Assembly: GCA_934408835.1 (NCBI GenBank)
Contig: CAKRVU010000002.1
Span: 1-23,607, forward strand
Direction of reading: 5' to 3'
DNA from: an uncultured Oscillospiraceae bacterium
GTDB lineage: Bacteria; Bacillota; Clostridia; Oscillospirales; Ruminococcaceae
DNA length: 23,607 bases
Position 1 is the first letter of the stretch. Each line of letters starts with the position of its first letter. A model generated the notes under the pieces. That model made no database searches. It was not told the origin of the DNA and saw only the letters and a program-made list of their open reading frames with translations. Positions 15,996 through 23,398 of this stretch are shown piece by piece. A program made the translations under genes and the position numbers.

Positions 15996-17059
15996 TATAA
16001 ACAAATCAATTCCTTTTCCGCATTGGTCAGGTTTTTGCAACCGTACGCTGTCATTTCCACCATGTCTTCAATCCGAACGCCAAATTTTCCAGGAAGATAA
16101 AGTCCCGGTTCCACCGTCACAACCATTCCTTCTTTTAAAATAATTTCTGATTTCGGACTGAGCGTGGGCAACTCATGAATTTCCAGACCCACTCCATGCC
16201 CCAGGCTGTGTCCAAACGCTCCCTGATACCCCTGGCTGTCAAAATATTCACGCAGTAACTTGTCCGCCTCAGAGCCTTTTTGACCCGCCTTCAAAAAGTC
16301 CAGCGCCATTCTCTGTCCAAACAACACCGTTTTATAAAGACAAAGCTGTTCCTCGCTCGGCTGTCCGATACAAACAGTACGAGTCATGTCGCTGTGATAA
16401 CCATCGAACAGCGCTCCAAAATCCATTGTCACAAAATCCCCATCCTCAATCAGTTTATCGGATGGTTTTGCGTGGGGCGAAGAGGAGTTCCCGCCCGAAA
16501 CAACAATCGTAGAAAAGGCTGTCCCGTCAGCATGATCGAACAAATAGCGATCCAGCTCCCGCGCCACTTGACGTTCAGTCAAGCCTTCCGCAATATAACT
16601 TAAAATATGAGTAAACGCCGCCTCGGTCACTTGTTGGGCCATCGAAATTTTTTTCAATTCGTCCGGCGTTTTCACCATACGCACCGAGTCAATCCAATCG
16701 CTCAGCGCATCGTCTTTGGAAAAACAGACCGACGGAAATTGACTGCAATAGGTTTTGAACTCATATAGCGTCATCCGCTTCGTCTCAATCCCTACCGTTT
16801 TGCAGCCATGCCTTTGGAACAGTTCCCCCAACTGTTTTGTCGTATCCTCCAAAAGCAAAACCTCTGCGCCCGTCACCAAAGAAGCCGCCTTCTCGTAATA
16901 CCGGAAATCAACCAAGAAATAAGCCATGTCTCTCGTCACCAGCAAAATGCCGGCAGAAGAGGGAAACCCGGTAAAATAACGGCGATTGATTTCTGAAAGA
17001 ATGATCGCCGCGTCGATTCCCTCCGGCATTTCTTCCATCAACTGTTTCAATTTCAGCAT
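15995..17059 (-). CDS. M24 family Xaa-Pro peptidase (aminopeptidase P-like)
   Basis: Cytoplasmic dinuclear metallopeptidase cutting before or after proline. 354 residues: a creatinase-like N-terminal domain (1-125) and the pita-bread catalytic domain. The five metal ligands are all visible: Asp 213 (TMDFGA), Asp 224 (HSDMTRT), His 288 (GHSLGHGVG), Glu 317 (VEPGLY) and Glu 331 (RIED). AGGTGGGG lies 6 bases before the ATG. It starts 15 bases after the aroQ stop. In Bacillus and many clostridia aroQ and this peptidase are followed by efp; here the next gene is instead purB, after the structured element. No terminator is obvious at its end. Confidence 0.95.
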   Translation of the reverse strand: MLKLKQLMEEMPEGIDAAIILSEINRRYFTGFPSSAGILLVTRDMAYFLVDFRYYEKAASLVTGAEVLLLEDTTKQLGELFQRHGCKTVGIETKRMTLYEFKTYCSQFPSVCFSKDDALSDWIDSVRMVKTPDELKKISMAQQVTEAAFTHILSYIAEGLTERQVARELDRYLFDHADGTAFSTIVVSGGNSSSPHAKPSDKLIEDGDFVTMDFGALFDGYHSDMTRTVCIGQPSEEQLCLYKTVLFGQRMALDFLKAGQKGSEADKLLREYFDSQGYQGAFGHSLGHGVGLEIHELPTLSPKSEIILKEGMVVTVEPGLYLPGKFGVRIEDMVEMTAYGCKNLTNAEKELICL

Positions 17060-17074
17060 GTTGACCCCACCTTT

Positions 17075-17506
17075 TTATATCAATTCTTTCATTGCAGACA
17101 GTGCCAGTAAATAACTGTATTTTCCAAAACCGGCAATCTGTCCGGCACACACCGGAGCAATCACCAAATTTTTCCGAAACTCCTCCCGATTATAAACATT
17201 GGAGCAATGGACTTCGATACAAGGCGTCTTAACGCTGGCAATTGCGTCCCGGATAGCGTAGCTGTAATGGGAATACGCTCCCGCATTGATAATGATACCG
17301 TCAAACTCACCGGCCGCCTGTTGAATGGTATCGACAATTTCCCCTTCATGATTGGACTGAAAAATTGCGCATTTCAAATTCAATTCCTGCGCCACCCTCG
17401 CAATCTGCTCATTCACGCTCGAAAAGCTTTCCTTTCCATAAATAGCAGTTTCCCGAACGCCCAGCAAATTGATATTCGGTCCGTGAATAATAATAACCCG
17501 CTTCAT
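17075..17506 (-). CDS. aroQ: 3-dehydroquinate dehydratase, type II
   Basis: Third step of the shikimate pathway: 3-dehydroquinate to 3-dehydroshikimate. 143 residues, normal for the small dodecameric type II enzyme. HGPNINLLG at 8-16 and the catalytic Tyr 23 in IYG are present; NAGAYSHYS at 74-82 (usually NPGAYTH) carries the substrate-binding Asn 74 and His 80; EVHCSNVYNREEFR at 98-111 has His 100 and the arginines. The ATG follows GGAGTAAAAGA and overlaps the end of the TIM-barrel gene by 4 bases. Several consensus positions are changed (Ala for Pro 75, Tyr for Thr), but all catalytic residues appear intact. Confidence 0.95.
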   Translation of the reverse strand: MKRVIIIHGPNINLLGVRETAIYGKESFSSVNEQIARVAQELNLKCAIFQSNHEGEIVDTIQQAAGEFDGIIINAGAYSHYSYAIRDAIASVKTPCIEVHCSNVYNREEFRKNLVIAPVCAGQIAGFGKYSYLLALSAMKELI

Positions 17507-18378
17507 TCTTTTACTCCATTCTTCTGTAACTCTTCCCGCTTTTGCAGATAAATCTCACGCATCGTCCCGGCGTCCTCCGCCTGGGTCCCTGCGGACTCGC
17601 AGATCACCGTAGGCGCCAAATCCCGCTCGGCAATCAGCTCTGCTAAAGGAGAAAACTCCGGTCCCCATTCGGTATCCGCAAAGGTCATATGCCGTTTTTC
17701 TCCTCCCGGTTCAGTAAATGCAATTCGGCTAAAATGCGAATGAAACCGCCGCACCCTCTCCCGCCCGAGGGCTTGTTCCATTTGATCCAAGATCTGGGCA
17801 TAGTCCTCCTTGGTTCGGATAGCGCCAAAGGTACGCGCATTGAGGTGCCCGAAATCAATACAAGGAATAAATGAATCATCTACCCGGCAAAGGGCGATTA
17901 CTTCCTCGAGGTTGCCAAGCTGGTTGATCTTGCCCATGGTTTCCGGGCAAAGGGAAATATCGTCTAAATGAGCAGCGCGCAACTCCGCCGCCGCAATCAA
18001 TAACGTTTCTTTTGCAAAGGTCAGCGCCTGCTCCCTGGTTATTTTCGCGCAAGAGCCTGAGTGAACAACAATCCGGGTAGCGCCCATCGCTTTTGCCACC
18101 TTCGCCGTTGAAAGAAGATATTGCACGCTCTTTTCTCGTTTCTCCTTTTCAACACTCGACAGCGAAATATAATAAGGAGAATGAACGGACAAAAAGACGC
18201 CTGCCTCTTTCATACGATCTCCCAACGCTGCGGCCGTCTGCTCGGAAATTCGCACCCCATGACCGCATTGATACTCGTAAGCGTCCAGTCCGAACTGACG
18301 TAAATACTCCGGCAGTTCGGTGTTTTTTCTCTTTCCAAAACTGTTCCCGTTCCCCGCAGGACCGAAATGCACCTTCAT
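17503..18378 (-). CDS. Endonuclease IV-like TIM-barrel protein (AP endonuclease 2 family)
   Basis: 291 residues with the metal-ligand pattern of endonuclease IV: HSPYY (His 66), VVHSGS (His 106), PETMGK (Glu 146), CIDFGHLNA (Asp 175, His 178), FHSHFS (His 213/215), a further His near 230 and CESAG (Glu 261). Canonical Nfo reads ENTAGQG and LDTCH at equivalent places; this protein has ETMGKINQLG and IDFGHL, so it belongs to a clostridial sister group often annotated as TIM barrel, deoxyribonuclease IV-like. It could be an AP endonuclease or a sugar-phosphate isomerase relative; the full ligand set favours a trinuclear zinc phosphoesterase. AGGAG lies 9 bases upstream of ATG; the start overlaps the yqeG stop by 4 bases and its stop overlaps aroQ. 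Confidence 0.85.
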   Translation of the reverse strand: MKVHFGPAGNGNSFGKRKNTELPEYLRQFGLDAYEYQCGHGVRISEQTAAALGDRMKEAGVFLSVHSPYYISLSSVEKEKREKSVQYLLSTAKVAKAMGATRIVVHSGSCAKITREQALTFAKETLLIAAAELRAAHLDDISLCPETMGKINQLGNLEEVIALCRVDDSFIPCIDFGHLNARTFGAIRTKEDYAQILDQMEQALGRERVRRFHSHFSRIAFTEPGGEKRHMTFADTEWGPEFSPLAELIAERDLAPTVICESAGTQAEDAGTMREIYLQKREELQKNGVKE

Positions 18379-18875
18379 TTTCCAGACTCCTTTCTTTTAT
18401 AATATCGTGATAAAAACGGGCGCTCCAACGTGCGTTTGAGCCGAAACAATACGCCGTCCTCGAGCTTCTTAGGCAAAATCAGGATTTTTTGAAAGCGTTT
18501 TAAACTTCCGCCCAAAATATCGGTAAAAATCTGGTCTCCCACAATGGCGATTTCATGAGACGGAAGTGCGAATTTTCGTTTAACGCGCGTCAGTCCCAGC
18601 GGAAACGGTTTACAGCTCATAGAAAAAAACGGCAGCTGAAGCGACTGCGCAAACGGAGCGACCCGCGCTTTAAAATTATTGGAAGAAATCATCAATTGAA
18701 TTCCATTCGTTTGCAATTCCTGAATCCATTCCCGCACCCCAGGAAAGGGAACCGGACTGCCGTGCTCGCTCAATGTGTTGTCAACATCCAAAATCAACGC
18801 CCGAATGTTTTGCTTCTTTAAAAAATCAACGGTAATATCGGTAATACTGTCAAAAACAAAATCAGGGACAAACAA
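18375..18875 (-). CDS. yqeG: YqeG-family HAD phosphatase (subfamily IIIA)
   Basis: 166 residues from the chosen start. HAD motif I is LDVDNTL (nucleophile Asp and Asp two further on), motif II SSNN, motif III lysine in CKPFPLG, and motif IV GDQIFTDILG, in the order and spacing of YqeG proteins. Phosphatidylglycerophosphate phosphatase activity is known for relatives, but the bacterial role is not settled. The longest frame begins with GTG at 18884, but AGGAG touches that codon; the TTG at 18875 is 8 bases after AGGAG, so I prefer it (GTG is the alternative, 169 residues). The gene starts about 30 bases after the rpsU terminator and has no clear promoter, so it may rely on read-through. Confidence 0.88.
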   Translation of the reverse strand: MFVPDFVFDSITDITVDFLKKQNIRALILDVDNTLSEHGSPVPFPGVREWIQELQTNGIQLMISSNNFKARVAPFAQSLQLPFFSMSCKPFPLGLTRVKRKFALPSHEIAIVGDQIFTDILGGSLKRFQKILILPKKLEDGVLFRLKRTLERPFLSRYYKRKESGK

Positions 18876-18904
18876 TTTTCTCACTCCTGTAACTATTCAC
18901 AAAG

Positions 18905-18953
18905 AAAAACAGCCGGAAAAGAGCACATATTGATGCGCTGCAAATCCGGCTGC
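18905..18953 (-). terminator. Intrinsic terminator of rpsU
   Basis: On the - strand, CAGCCGG/CCGGCTG closes a hairpin (18910-18952) whose interior pairs AGCGCAT with ATGTGCT. It is followed by GTTTTT. It lies between rpsU and yqeG and would attenuate expression of the downstream operon. Confidence 0.82.
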
Positions 18954-19007
18954 TTCATTTCATATATCGTTATTCTGCGCCTTTGTTGGCCGAAACAGCA
19001 ACGGCTG

Positions 19008-19184
19008 TTATTTGCGCTTCCGTTTCCGCGCAGCTTCCGATTTTTTCTTCCGCTTTACTGAAGGCTTTTCATAATGTTCTCTTTTGCGAACCTCAGAAAT
19101 AATTCCTGATTTTGCACAAGATCTTTTAAATCGTTTCAGGGCGCTGTCCAACGATTCATTTTCCTTCACACGAATTTCTGCCAT
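19008..19184 (-). CDS. rpsU: 30S ribosomal protein S21
   Basis: 58 residues, highly basic. Translating the - strand from ATG 19184 gives [20 protein letters not shown] at the start, the S21 signature (normally V-x-x-N-E-S-x-x-x-A-L-x-R-F-K-R). This is followed by a middle with REHYEKPS and a Lys/Arg-rich tail. The stop is TAA at 19008-19010. The GGGAGG site is 6 bases upstream of the ATG. The protein sits in the small-subunit platform near the mRNA exit region. A very good promoter lies at 19255-19283 and the terminator at 18905-18953. In many Firmicutes yqeY follows rpsU; here yqeG does. Confidence 0.96.
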   Translation of the reverse strand: MAEIRVKENESLDSALKRFKRSCAKSGIISEVRKREHYEKPSVKRKKKSEAARKRKRK

Positions 19185-19205
19185 TTTGCTTCCCTCCCTT
19201 TGTCA

Positions 19206-19238
19206 CACAGACAGAGGCGCTGTGTTTTTCAAAAACAC
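19206..19238 (-). promoter_or_regulatory. Overlapping hairpins in the rpsU leader
   Basis: In the - strand leader, GUGUUUUU (19231-19238) pairs with AAAAACAC (19222-19229). CACAG (19220-19224) pairs with CUGUG (19206-19210). The two share the CAC at 19222-19224 and so exclude each other. The second sits about 20 bases before the rpsU start, so a translational autoregulation leader is possible. Confidence 0.35.
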
Positions 19239-19254
19239 CTAAAAGGTTGATATC

Positions 19255-19283
19255 ATTATAATACGTTTTTAAAACAAAGTCAA
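19255..19283 (-). promoter_or_regulatory. Sigma-A promoter of rpsU
   Basis: On the - strand, TTGACT (19278-19283), 17 bases, TATAAT (19255-19260): nearly perfect, as expected for a ribosomal protein gene. Confidence 0.85.
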
Positions 19284-19336
19284 GGATATTTTCCGAAAAA
19301 TCCAAGGAAAGCGAGCTTAGCTCCAAAACAGCCGTT

Positions 19337-19387
19337 AAAATAAAAAGAATGCAAACGCCGATTTCTGCCTGAAAACAGCCCGTTTGC
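19337..19387 (-). terminator. Terminator-like hairpin without an assigned gene
   Basis: GCAAACG/CGTTTGC (19351-19357 with 19381-19387) closes a hairpin that on the - strand is followed by ATTCTTTTTATTTT. No - strand gene lies between it and the phosphate permease start at 19555, so it either insulates rpsU or ends an unrecognised short transcript. Confidence 0.4.
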
Positions 19388-19454
19388 AACGCCTCGAACC
19401 AAAACCGATTTTCGACTTTTTTCCTTTCATTTCGATTTTTATCTCAAAAAACGG

Positions 19455-19483
19455 TAGACATTTGGAATACAGCATGATATAAT
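19455..19483 (+). promoter_or_regulatory. Sigma-A promoter of the phosphate permease operon
   Basis: TAGACA (19455-19460), 17 bases, TATAAT (19478-19483), 72 bases upstream of the permease ATG. Confidence 0.8.
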
Positions 19484-19494
19484 ATGGAACAGTT

Positions 19495-19534
19495 GGGTTT
19501 TGACCCTCCAAATTCTAGGGTATATTCAAACCCT
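19495..19534 (+). promoter_or_regulatory. Four-segment hairpin leader before the phosphate permease
   Basis: The leader has GGGT (19495-19498), ACCCT (19503-19507), AGGGT (19517-19521) and ACCCT (19530-19534). Each neighbouring pair can form a hairpin, so 1-2 plus 3-4 competes with 2-3, as in attenuators. There is no T-run, so any control would act on ribosome access or RNA stability. Confidence 0.35.
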
Positions 19535-19554
19535 TTGATGGTGAAGAGGTTGTT

Positions 19555-20604
19555 ATGACAATCACATTTCCTCAATTTATTTCCAATTTAGACAGTCCCG
19601 CTTTTTTGGTCACCGTTATCTTAACCCTGGGCGTCATTTTTGTCAACGGCTGGATTGACGCTCCCAATGCAATTGCCACTTGTATCTCCACCCGTTGCCT
19701 GAGTGCGAAAACAGCTGTTGCAGTAGCGGCCATCTCCAATTTTGCCGGGGTCTTTGTCATGAGTTCTGTCAACGCAACTGTGGCGGAAACCATCTATAAT
19801 ATGGTGGATTTCGGCGGCGACCGAGATCAGGCGCTGATTTCACTTTGCGCCGCAATGGTGGCTATTGTAACCTGGGCGTTTGCGGCATGGCTTTTCTCTA
19901 TTCCAACCAGCGAAAGCGATTCGTTGATTGCCGGGCTGACCGGCGCCGCTATTGCAGTGCAAGGCGGAATATCCGGTATCAATTTTTCAGAATGGCAAAA
20001 GGTGCTTTACGGACTGGTTTTGTCTATCACGCTTGGTTTTCTGGTAGGTTGGATTACTGTAAATGGGATTAACCTCATTTGCCGCAGCATGGATCGGCGA
20101 AAAACGCAGAAATTCTTCAAAGGCGGTCAAATCGGCAGCGCCGCTGCCATGGCCTTTATGCATGGTGCGCAGGACGGTCAAAAATTTATGGGCGTTTTTC
20201 TGCTGGGTGCCTTTTTGGCGCAAGGGGAAGCGAATGTGACAACCTTTCAGATTCCAATTTGGTTGATGCTCGTCTGTTCCGCCCTAATGGCTCTAGGCAC
20301 TTCTATCGGAGGCTACCGAACCATAAAATCAATCGGTATGAAAATTGTAAAACTGGAAAAATACCAGGGATTTTCAGCAGATCTTGCCGCTTCCGCCTGT
20401 TTGTTCGGATTTTCCATTTTCGGAATTCCTGTCAGTACTACACAAACCAAAAGTGTTGCCATTATGGGCGTTGGCGCTGCAAAACGGATTTCCAACGTCA
20501 ATTGGGCGCATGTAAAACGGATGATTTTGACTTGGGCGCTGACATTCCCCGGATGCGGCATCATCGGCTTTTGTATGGCAAAAATTTTCTTGCAGATCGT
20601 TTAG
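19555..20604 (+). CDS. PiT-family inorganic phosphate permease
   Basis: 349 residues with about ten membrane segments. The duplicated PiT signatures are present in the clostridial variant: NGWIDAPNAIATC at 31-43 (GANDxxN elsewhere) and HGAQDGQKFMG at 203-213. Companion motifs are IPTSESDSLIAG (116-127) and, in the second half, GIPVSTTQTKS. The family imports phosphate with H+ or Na+. ATG at 19555 has GAAGAGGT upstream. The next gene, 21 bases on, is a DUF47 protein, the standard partner of PiT permeases. Promoter at 19455-19483, terminator at 21267-21303. Confidence 0.94.
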   Translation: MTITFPQFISNLDSPAFLVTVILTLGVIFVNGWIDAPNAIATCISTRCLSAKTAVAVAAISNFAGVFVMSSVNATVAETIYNMVDFGGDRDQALISLCAAMVAIVTWAFAAWLFSIPTSESDSLIAGLTGAAIAVQGGISGINFSEWQKVLYGLVLSITLGFLVGWITVNGINLICRSMDRRKTQKFFKGGQIGSAAAMAFMHGAQDGQKFMGVFLLGAFLAQGEANVTTFQIPIWLMLVCSALMALGTSIGGYRTIKSIGMKIVKLEKYQGFSADLAASACLFGFSIFGIPVSTTQTKSVAIMGVGAAKRISNVNWAHVKRMILTWALTFPGCGIIGFCMAKIFLQIV

Positions 20605-20625
20605 AGAAAAGCGGAGGACAATGTT

Positions 20626-21252
20626 ATGAGAAAGAAAAAAAAGAACAATTACTTTGTAATGCTATTGAATATGGCCGGATATTGTTCCAAAGCGGCAGTC
20701 TGTTTAGAAGAAACGCTTCAGAATTATAACCAAGAAACACTGCAACACAAAATAGAAGAAATCCACCAAATAGAGCACTCTGCCGACGAGGCAAAACACG
20801 ATTTAACCAACCGGCTGCTGACCGAATTCATCACCCCCATCGACCGTGAGGATATCCTTCACCTTTCCGACTGTATCGACGATGTCACCGACCATATCGA
20901 GGACGTATTGCTCAACCTTTATATGTACCATATCGACGAGCTTGTTCCCCAATTGACAGAATTTTCCCATCTGCTCCAGCGAAGCTGCAAACAACTAGAA
21001 AAGGTAATGGAAGAGTTTTCCAAGCTGCAAAAATCCTCCTCCATTAAAAGCCTTCTCATTCAATTGGACAGCCTGGAAAGCGAGGGCGACGTTTTGTACG
21101 CCGACACAATTCGGGCGCTGTATCAGCATACCGACTGGCATCCGCTAAAGGTAATGGCGTGGGAAAAAATTCTTTCTTGCTTTGAGAAATGCTACGACTC
21201 CTGCGAGGGCATTGCAAATTGCGTCCAGAACATTTTAATCACAAATTCATAA
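20626..21252 (+). CDS. DUF47 family PhoU-like phosphate transport regulator
   Basis: 208 residues, all-helical. Two acidic metal-site motifs typical of the PhoU/DUF47 fold are visible: EIHQIEHSADEAKHDL (about 45-60) and LDSLESEGDVLY (about 147-158). DREDILHLSDCIDDVTDHIED lies between them. DUF47 proteins accompany PiT permeases and are thought to modulate them. AGCGGAGGA lies ahead of ATG 20626. It is the second and last gene of the phosphate operon, which then meets glmS tail to tail at a shared terminator. Confidence 0.92.
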   Translation: MRKKKKNNYFVMLLNMAGYCSKAAVCLEETLQNYNQETLQHKIEEIHQIEHSADEAKHDLTNRLLTEFITPIDREDILHLSDCIDDVTDHIEDVLLNLYMYHIDELVPQLTEFSHLLQRSCKQLEKVMEEFSKLQKSSSIKSLLIQLDSLESEGDVLYADTIRALYQHTDWHPLKVMAWEKILSCFEKCYDSCEGIANCVQNILITNS

Positions 21253-21266
21253 TAAAACCAAACTGC

Positions 21267-21303
21267 AAAATGGCGGCGGAAAAAACTTTCCGCCGCCATT
21301 TTT
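21267..21303. terminator. Bidirectional terminator between the phosphate operon and glmS
   Basis: A perfect 16-bp stem (21267-21282 with 21287-21302) with core TGGCGGCGGA and loop AAAC has a T-run on either strand. It serves the DUF47 gene (+) and glmS (-), which converge here. Confidence 0.95.
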
Positions 21304-21326
21304 GTGTAAAAAACAACTGCCCGGGT

Positions 21327-23153
21327 TTACTCAACCGTAACCGACTTGGCAAGGTTTCTGGGCTTATCAACATCCTGTCCTTTCGCCAGAGTAATATAGT
21401 AAGAAAGCAACTGCAACGGCAAAATAGCCAGCGATGTGGTAAAATACCGGTTGGTGTTCGGCACATACACGGTAAAATCAGCAACATCTTCCATATCATA
21501 GTTCCCGTAGTTGGTAATTCCCATCAAGTAACCGCCCCGCGCCTGCACTTCTTTTAAATTGCTGATTAATTTTTCATATAATTCCGACTGGGTAGCGATC
21601 CCTACGACTAAAACGCCATCCTCAATCAGCGAAATCGGTCCGTGCTTCAGCTCGCCCGCCGCATACGCTTCCGAATGGATATAAGATACCTCTTTCAATT
21701 TTAAAGAACCTTCTAAAGCAGTCGCGTAATCCAGCCCTCGACCAACAAAAAAGCTGTCCCGACTCGCTGCAAATTTGTTGGCAAACCATTGAATCCGCTC
21801 TTTATCATCCAACACCTGCCGAATCTTTTCAGGCAGCAGCCGCAGCTCCTTCTGATACTCCAAATACTCCTCCTGCCCAATACAACCTCTAATCTTTCCA
21901 AACAGTAAGCTAATCAAGTACAGAGCCGCCAGCTGCGTGCTGTACGCCTTCGTTGTCGCAACAGCAATTTCCGGTCCGGCCCAGGTGTACATCACATGAT
22001 CTGCCTCCCGCGCAATCGAGCTTCCAACAACATTAACAATGGCCAAAACCGGAAGCCCCATTTCTTTTGCCTTCCGCAGCGCCGCCAGAGAGTCGGCAGT
22101 CTCCCCCGATTGACTGATAACGATAACCAGTGAATTGGGAATCAGCACCAATTCTCGATACCGAAATTCCGAGGCAAGATCTACTTCTACCGGTATCCGC
22201 GCAACCCCTTCCAGTACATATTTACCCGTAACGCCAACGTGATACGCAGACCCGCAAGCTACAATCTGAATTTTTGAGATGGAGCGGATTTCTTCATCCG
22301 ACAAACCCAATTCCTCCACCACAATTTCATCCCCCTTCATTCTGGGGCTAATCGTGTCCTGCACCGCCTTTGGCTGCTCATAAATTTCTTTTAACATAAA
22401 GTGGGCGTACCCGTTTTTTTCAGCCGTCTCCTCCTCCATTTGAAGCTCCTCCGGCTGTTTTGAAATCTTTTCGCCATCAATATTGTAAAACCCGATCTCC
22501 TGCCGCCCAATCCGCACAATCTCCATATTTTCTGGATAAAAAACTGTTTTGGTATATTTTAAAATCGCCGGTATATCCGAGGCAATGAAATTCCCTGTTT
22601 CCCCTTTTCCGACAATCAACGGACTGTCCTTTCGAACTGCAAACAGCTCTTGCGGAGCGTCCTGAAACAAAATTCCCAGCGCATACGACCCATTCATATG
22701 CAGCATAGCATTTGCAATCGCCTCCAAAGGATCGCCATGATAATAATAATCAATTAAATGTACGATGGCCTCCGTATCCGTCTCAGAAAGGAAGCGGTAT
22801 CCTTTGTCTGTTAAAGAGCGCCTCAGCGCCTGTGCGTTCTCAATAATTCCGTTGTGTACAACTGCTATCGTCTTTTGGGCATTATAATGCGGGTGCGCGT
22901 TCCGGGCGGACGGCTCCCCGTGCGTTGCCCACCGTGTGTGTCCGATTCCGCAGTCCCCCTTGACCGTAATTCCCCCGTCTGTCATTTCATATAAAACATT
23001 CAGCCGCCCCTTCGCTTTTACAATTTCCAAACGTTCCGCTCCGCTAACAGCCAGACCCGCCGAATCGTACCCACGGTATTCCAGCTTCGACAACCCTTCC
23101 AGCAATCGCGGCGCCGCCTGCTCCGTGCCCGTATAACCTACAATTCCACACAT
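21327..23153 (-). CDS. glmS: Glutamine-fructose-6-phosphate aminotransferase (isomerizing)
   Basis: Makes glucosamine-6-phosphate from fructose-6-phosphate and glutamine, the entry to peptidoglycan amino sugars. 608 residues. The start is fixed by chemistry: Cys must follow the initiator Met (MCGIVGY) to be the N-terminal nucleophile, so I use ATG 23153. The GTG at 23162 would add three residues, and GAGGTG is 6 bases from 23153. GHTRWATHG and the N-G-I-I-E-N loop belong to the glutaminase domain. Two SIS sugar-isomerase domains follow, with ACGSAYHVG, SQSGETADS and GRGLDYATALEGSLKLKE. The end LAKSVTVE is the family terminus. No glmS ribozyme core is visible in the roughly 70-base leader. Confidence 0.97.
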   Translation of the reverse strand: MCGIVGYTGTEQAAPRLLEGLSKLEYRGYDSAGLAVSGAERLEIVKAKGRLNVLYEMTDGGITVKGDCGIGHTRWATHGEPSARNAHPHYNAQKTIAVVHNGIIENAQALRRSLTDKGYRFLSETDTEAIVHLIDYYYHGDPLEAIANAMLHMNGSYALGILFQDAPQELFAVRKDSPLIVGKGETGNFIASDIPAILKYTKTVFYPENMEIVRIGRQEIGFYNIDGEKISKQPEELQMEEETAEKNGYAHFMLKEIYEQPKAVQDTISPRMKGDEIVVEELGLSDEEIRSISKIQIVACGSAYHVGVTGKYVLEGVARIPVEVDLASEFRYRELVLIPNSLVIVISQSGETADSLAALRKAKEMGLPVLAIVNVVGSSIAREADHVMYTWAGPEIAVATTKAYSTQLAALYLISLLFGKIRGCIGQEEYLEYQKELRLLPEKIRQVLDDKERIQWFANKFAASRDSFFVGRGLDYATALEGSLKLKEVSYIHSEAYAAGELKHGPISLIEDGVLVVGIATQSELYEKLISNLKEVQARGGYLMGITNYGNYDMEDVADFTVYVPNTNRYFTTSLAILPLQLLSYYITLAKGQDVDKPRNLAKSVTVE

Positions 23154-23224
23154 CATTATCACCTCAATCAGTTTTCACATTCATGGTATGTTTTGATTTC
23201 AATAACCATTCGTCCGTTTCACCC

Positions 23225-23254
23225 AATATACCATATCCCTATAACCTTTGTCAA
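23225..23254 (-). promoter_or_regulatory. Sigma-A promoter of glmS
   Basis: On the - strand, TTGACA (23249-23254), 18 bases, TATATT (23225-23230), about 72 bases before the glmS start. Confidence 0.7.
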
Positions 23255-23297
23255 TTCCCTCTATTTTCTCAAAATATTGTCTTTTTCCACTTCTCTC

Positions 23298-23326
23298 TTG
23301 ACATATATCCGCTTTTGTGCTATAAT
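23298..23326 (+). promoter_or_regulatory. Perfect consensus sigma-A promoter at the right edge
   Basis: TTGACA (23298-23303), exactly 17 bases, TATAAT (23321-23326). It drives rightward, away from glmS, into a leader of about 65 bases and the ORF at 23399. Confidence 0.88.
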
Positions 23327-23398
23327 AATTTTATTTAGACGACGGGTTAGAATTTTTCCTCACACAGCCAAAATTTGTATGAATCAGGAGGGATCGCT

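Noticed and set aside
19156..19389. 77-residue ORF on the - strand overlapping the rpsU start
   Set aside because: It covers the rpsU promoter, leader and ribosome site and overlaps rpsU in another frame; rpsU explains the signals.
15985..23355. Shared AGACGACGGG near 15990 (- strand) and 23337 (+ strand)
   Set aside because: A 10-base match is expected many times by chance in a window of this size, and the flanks do not match.
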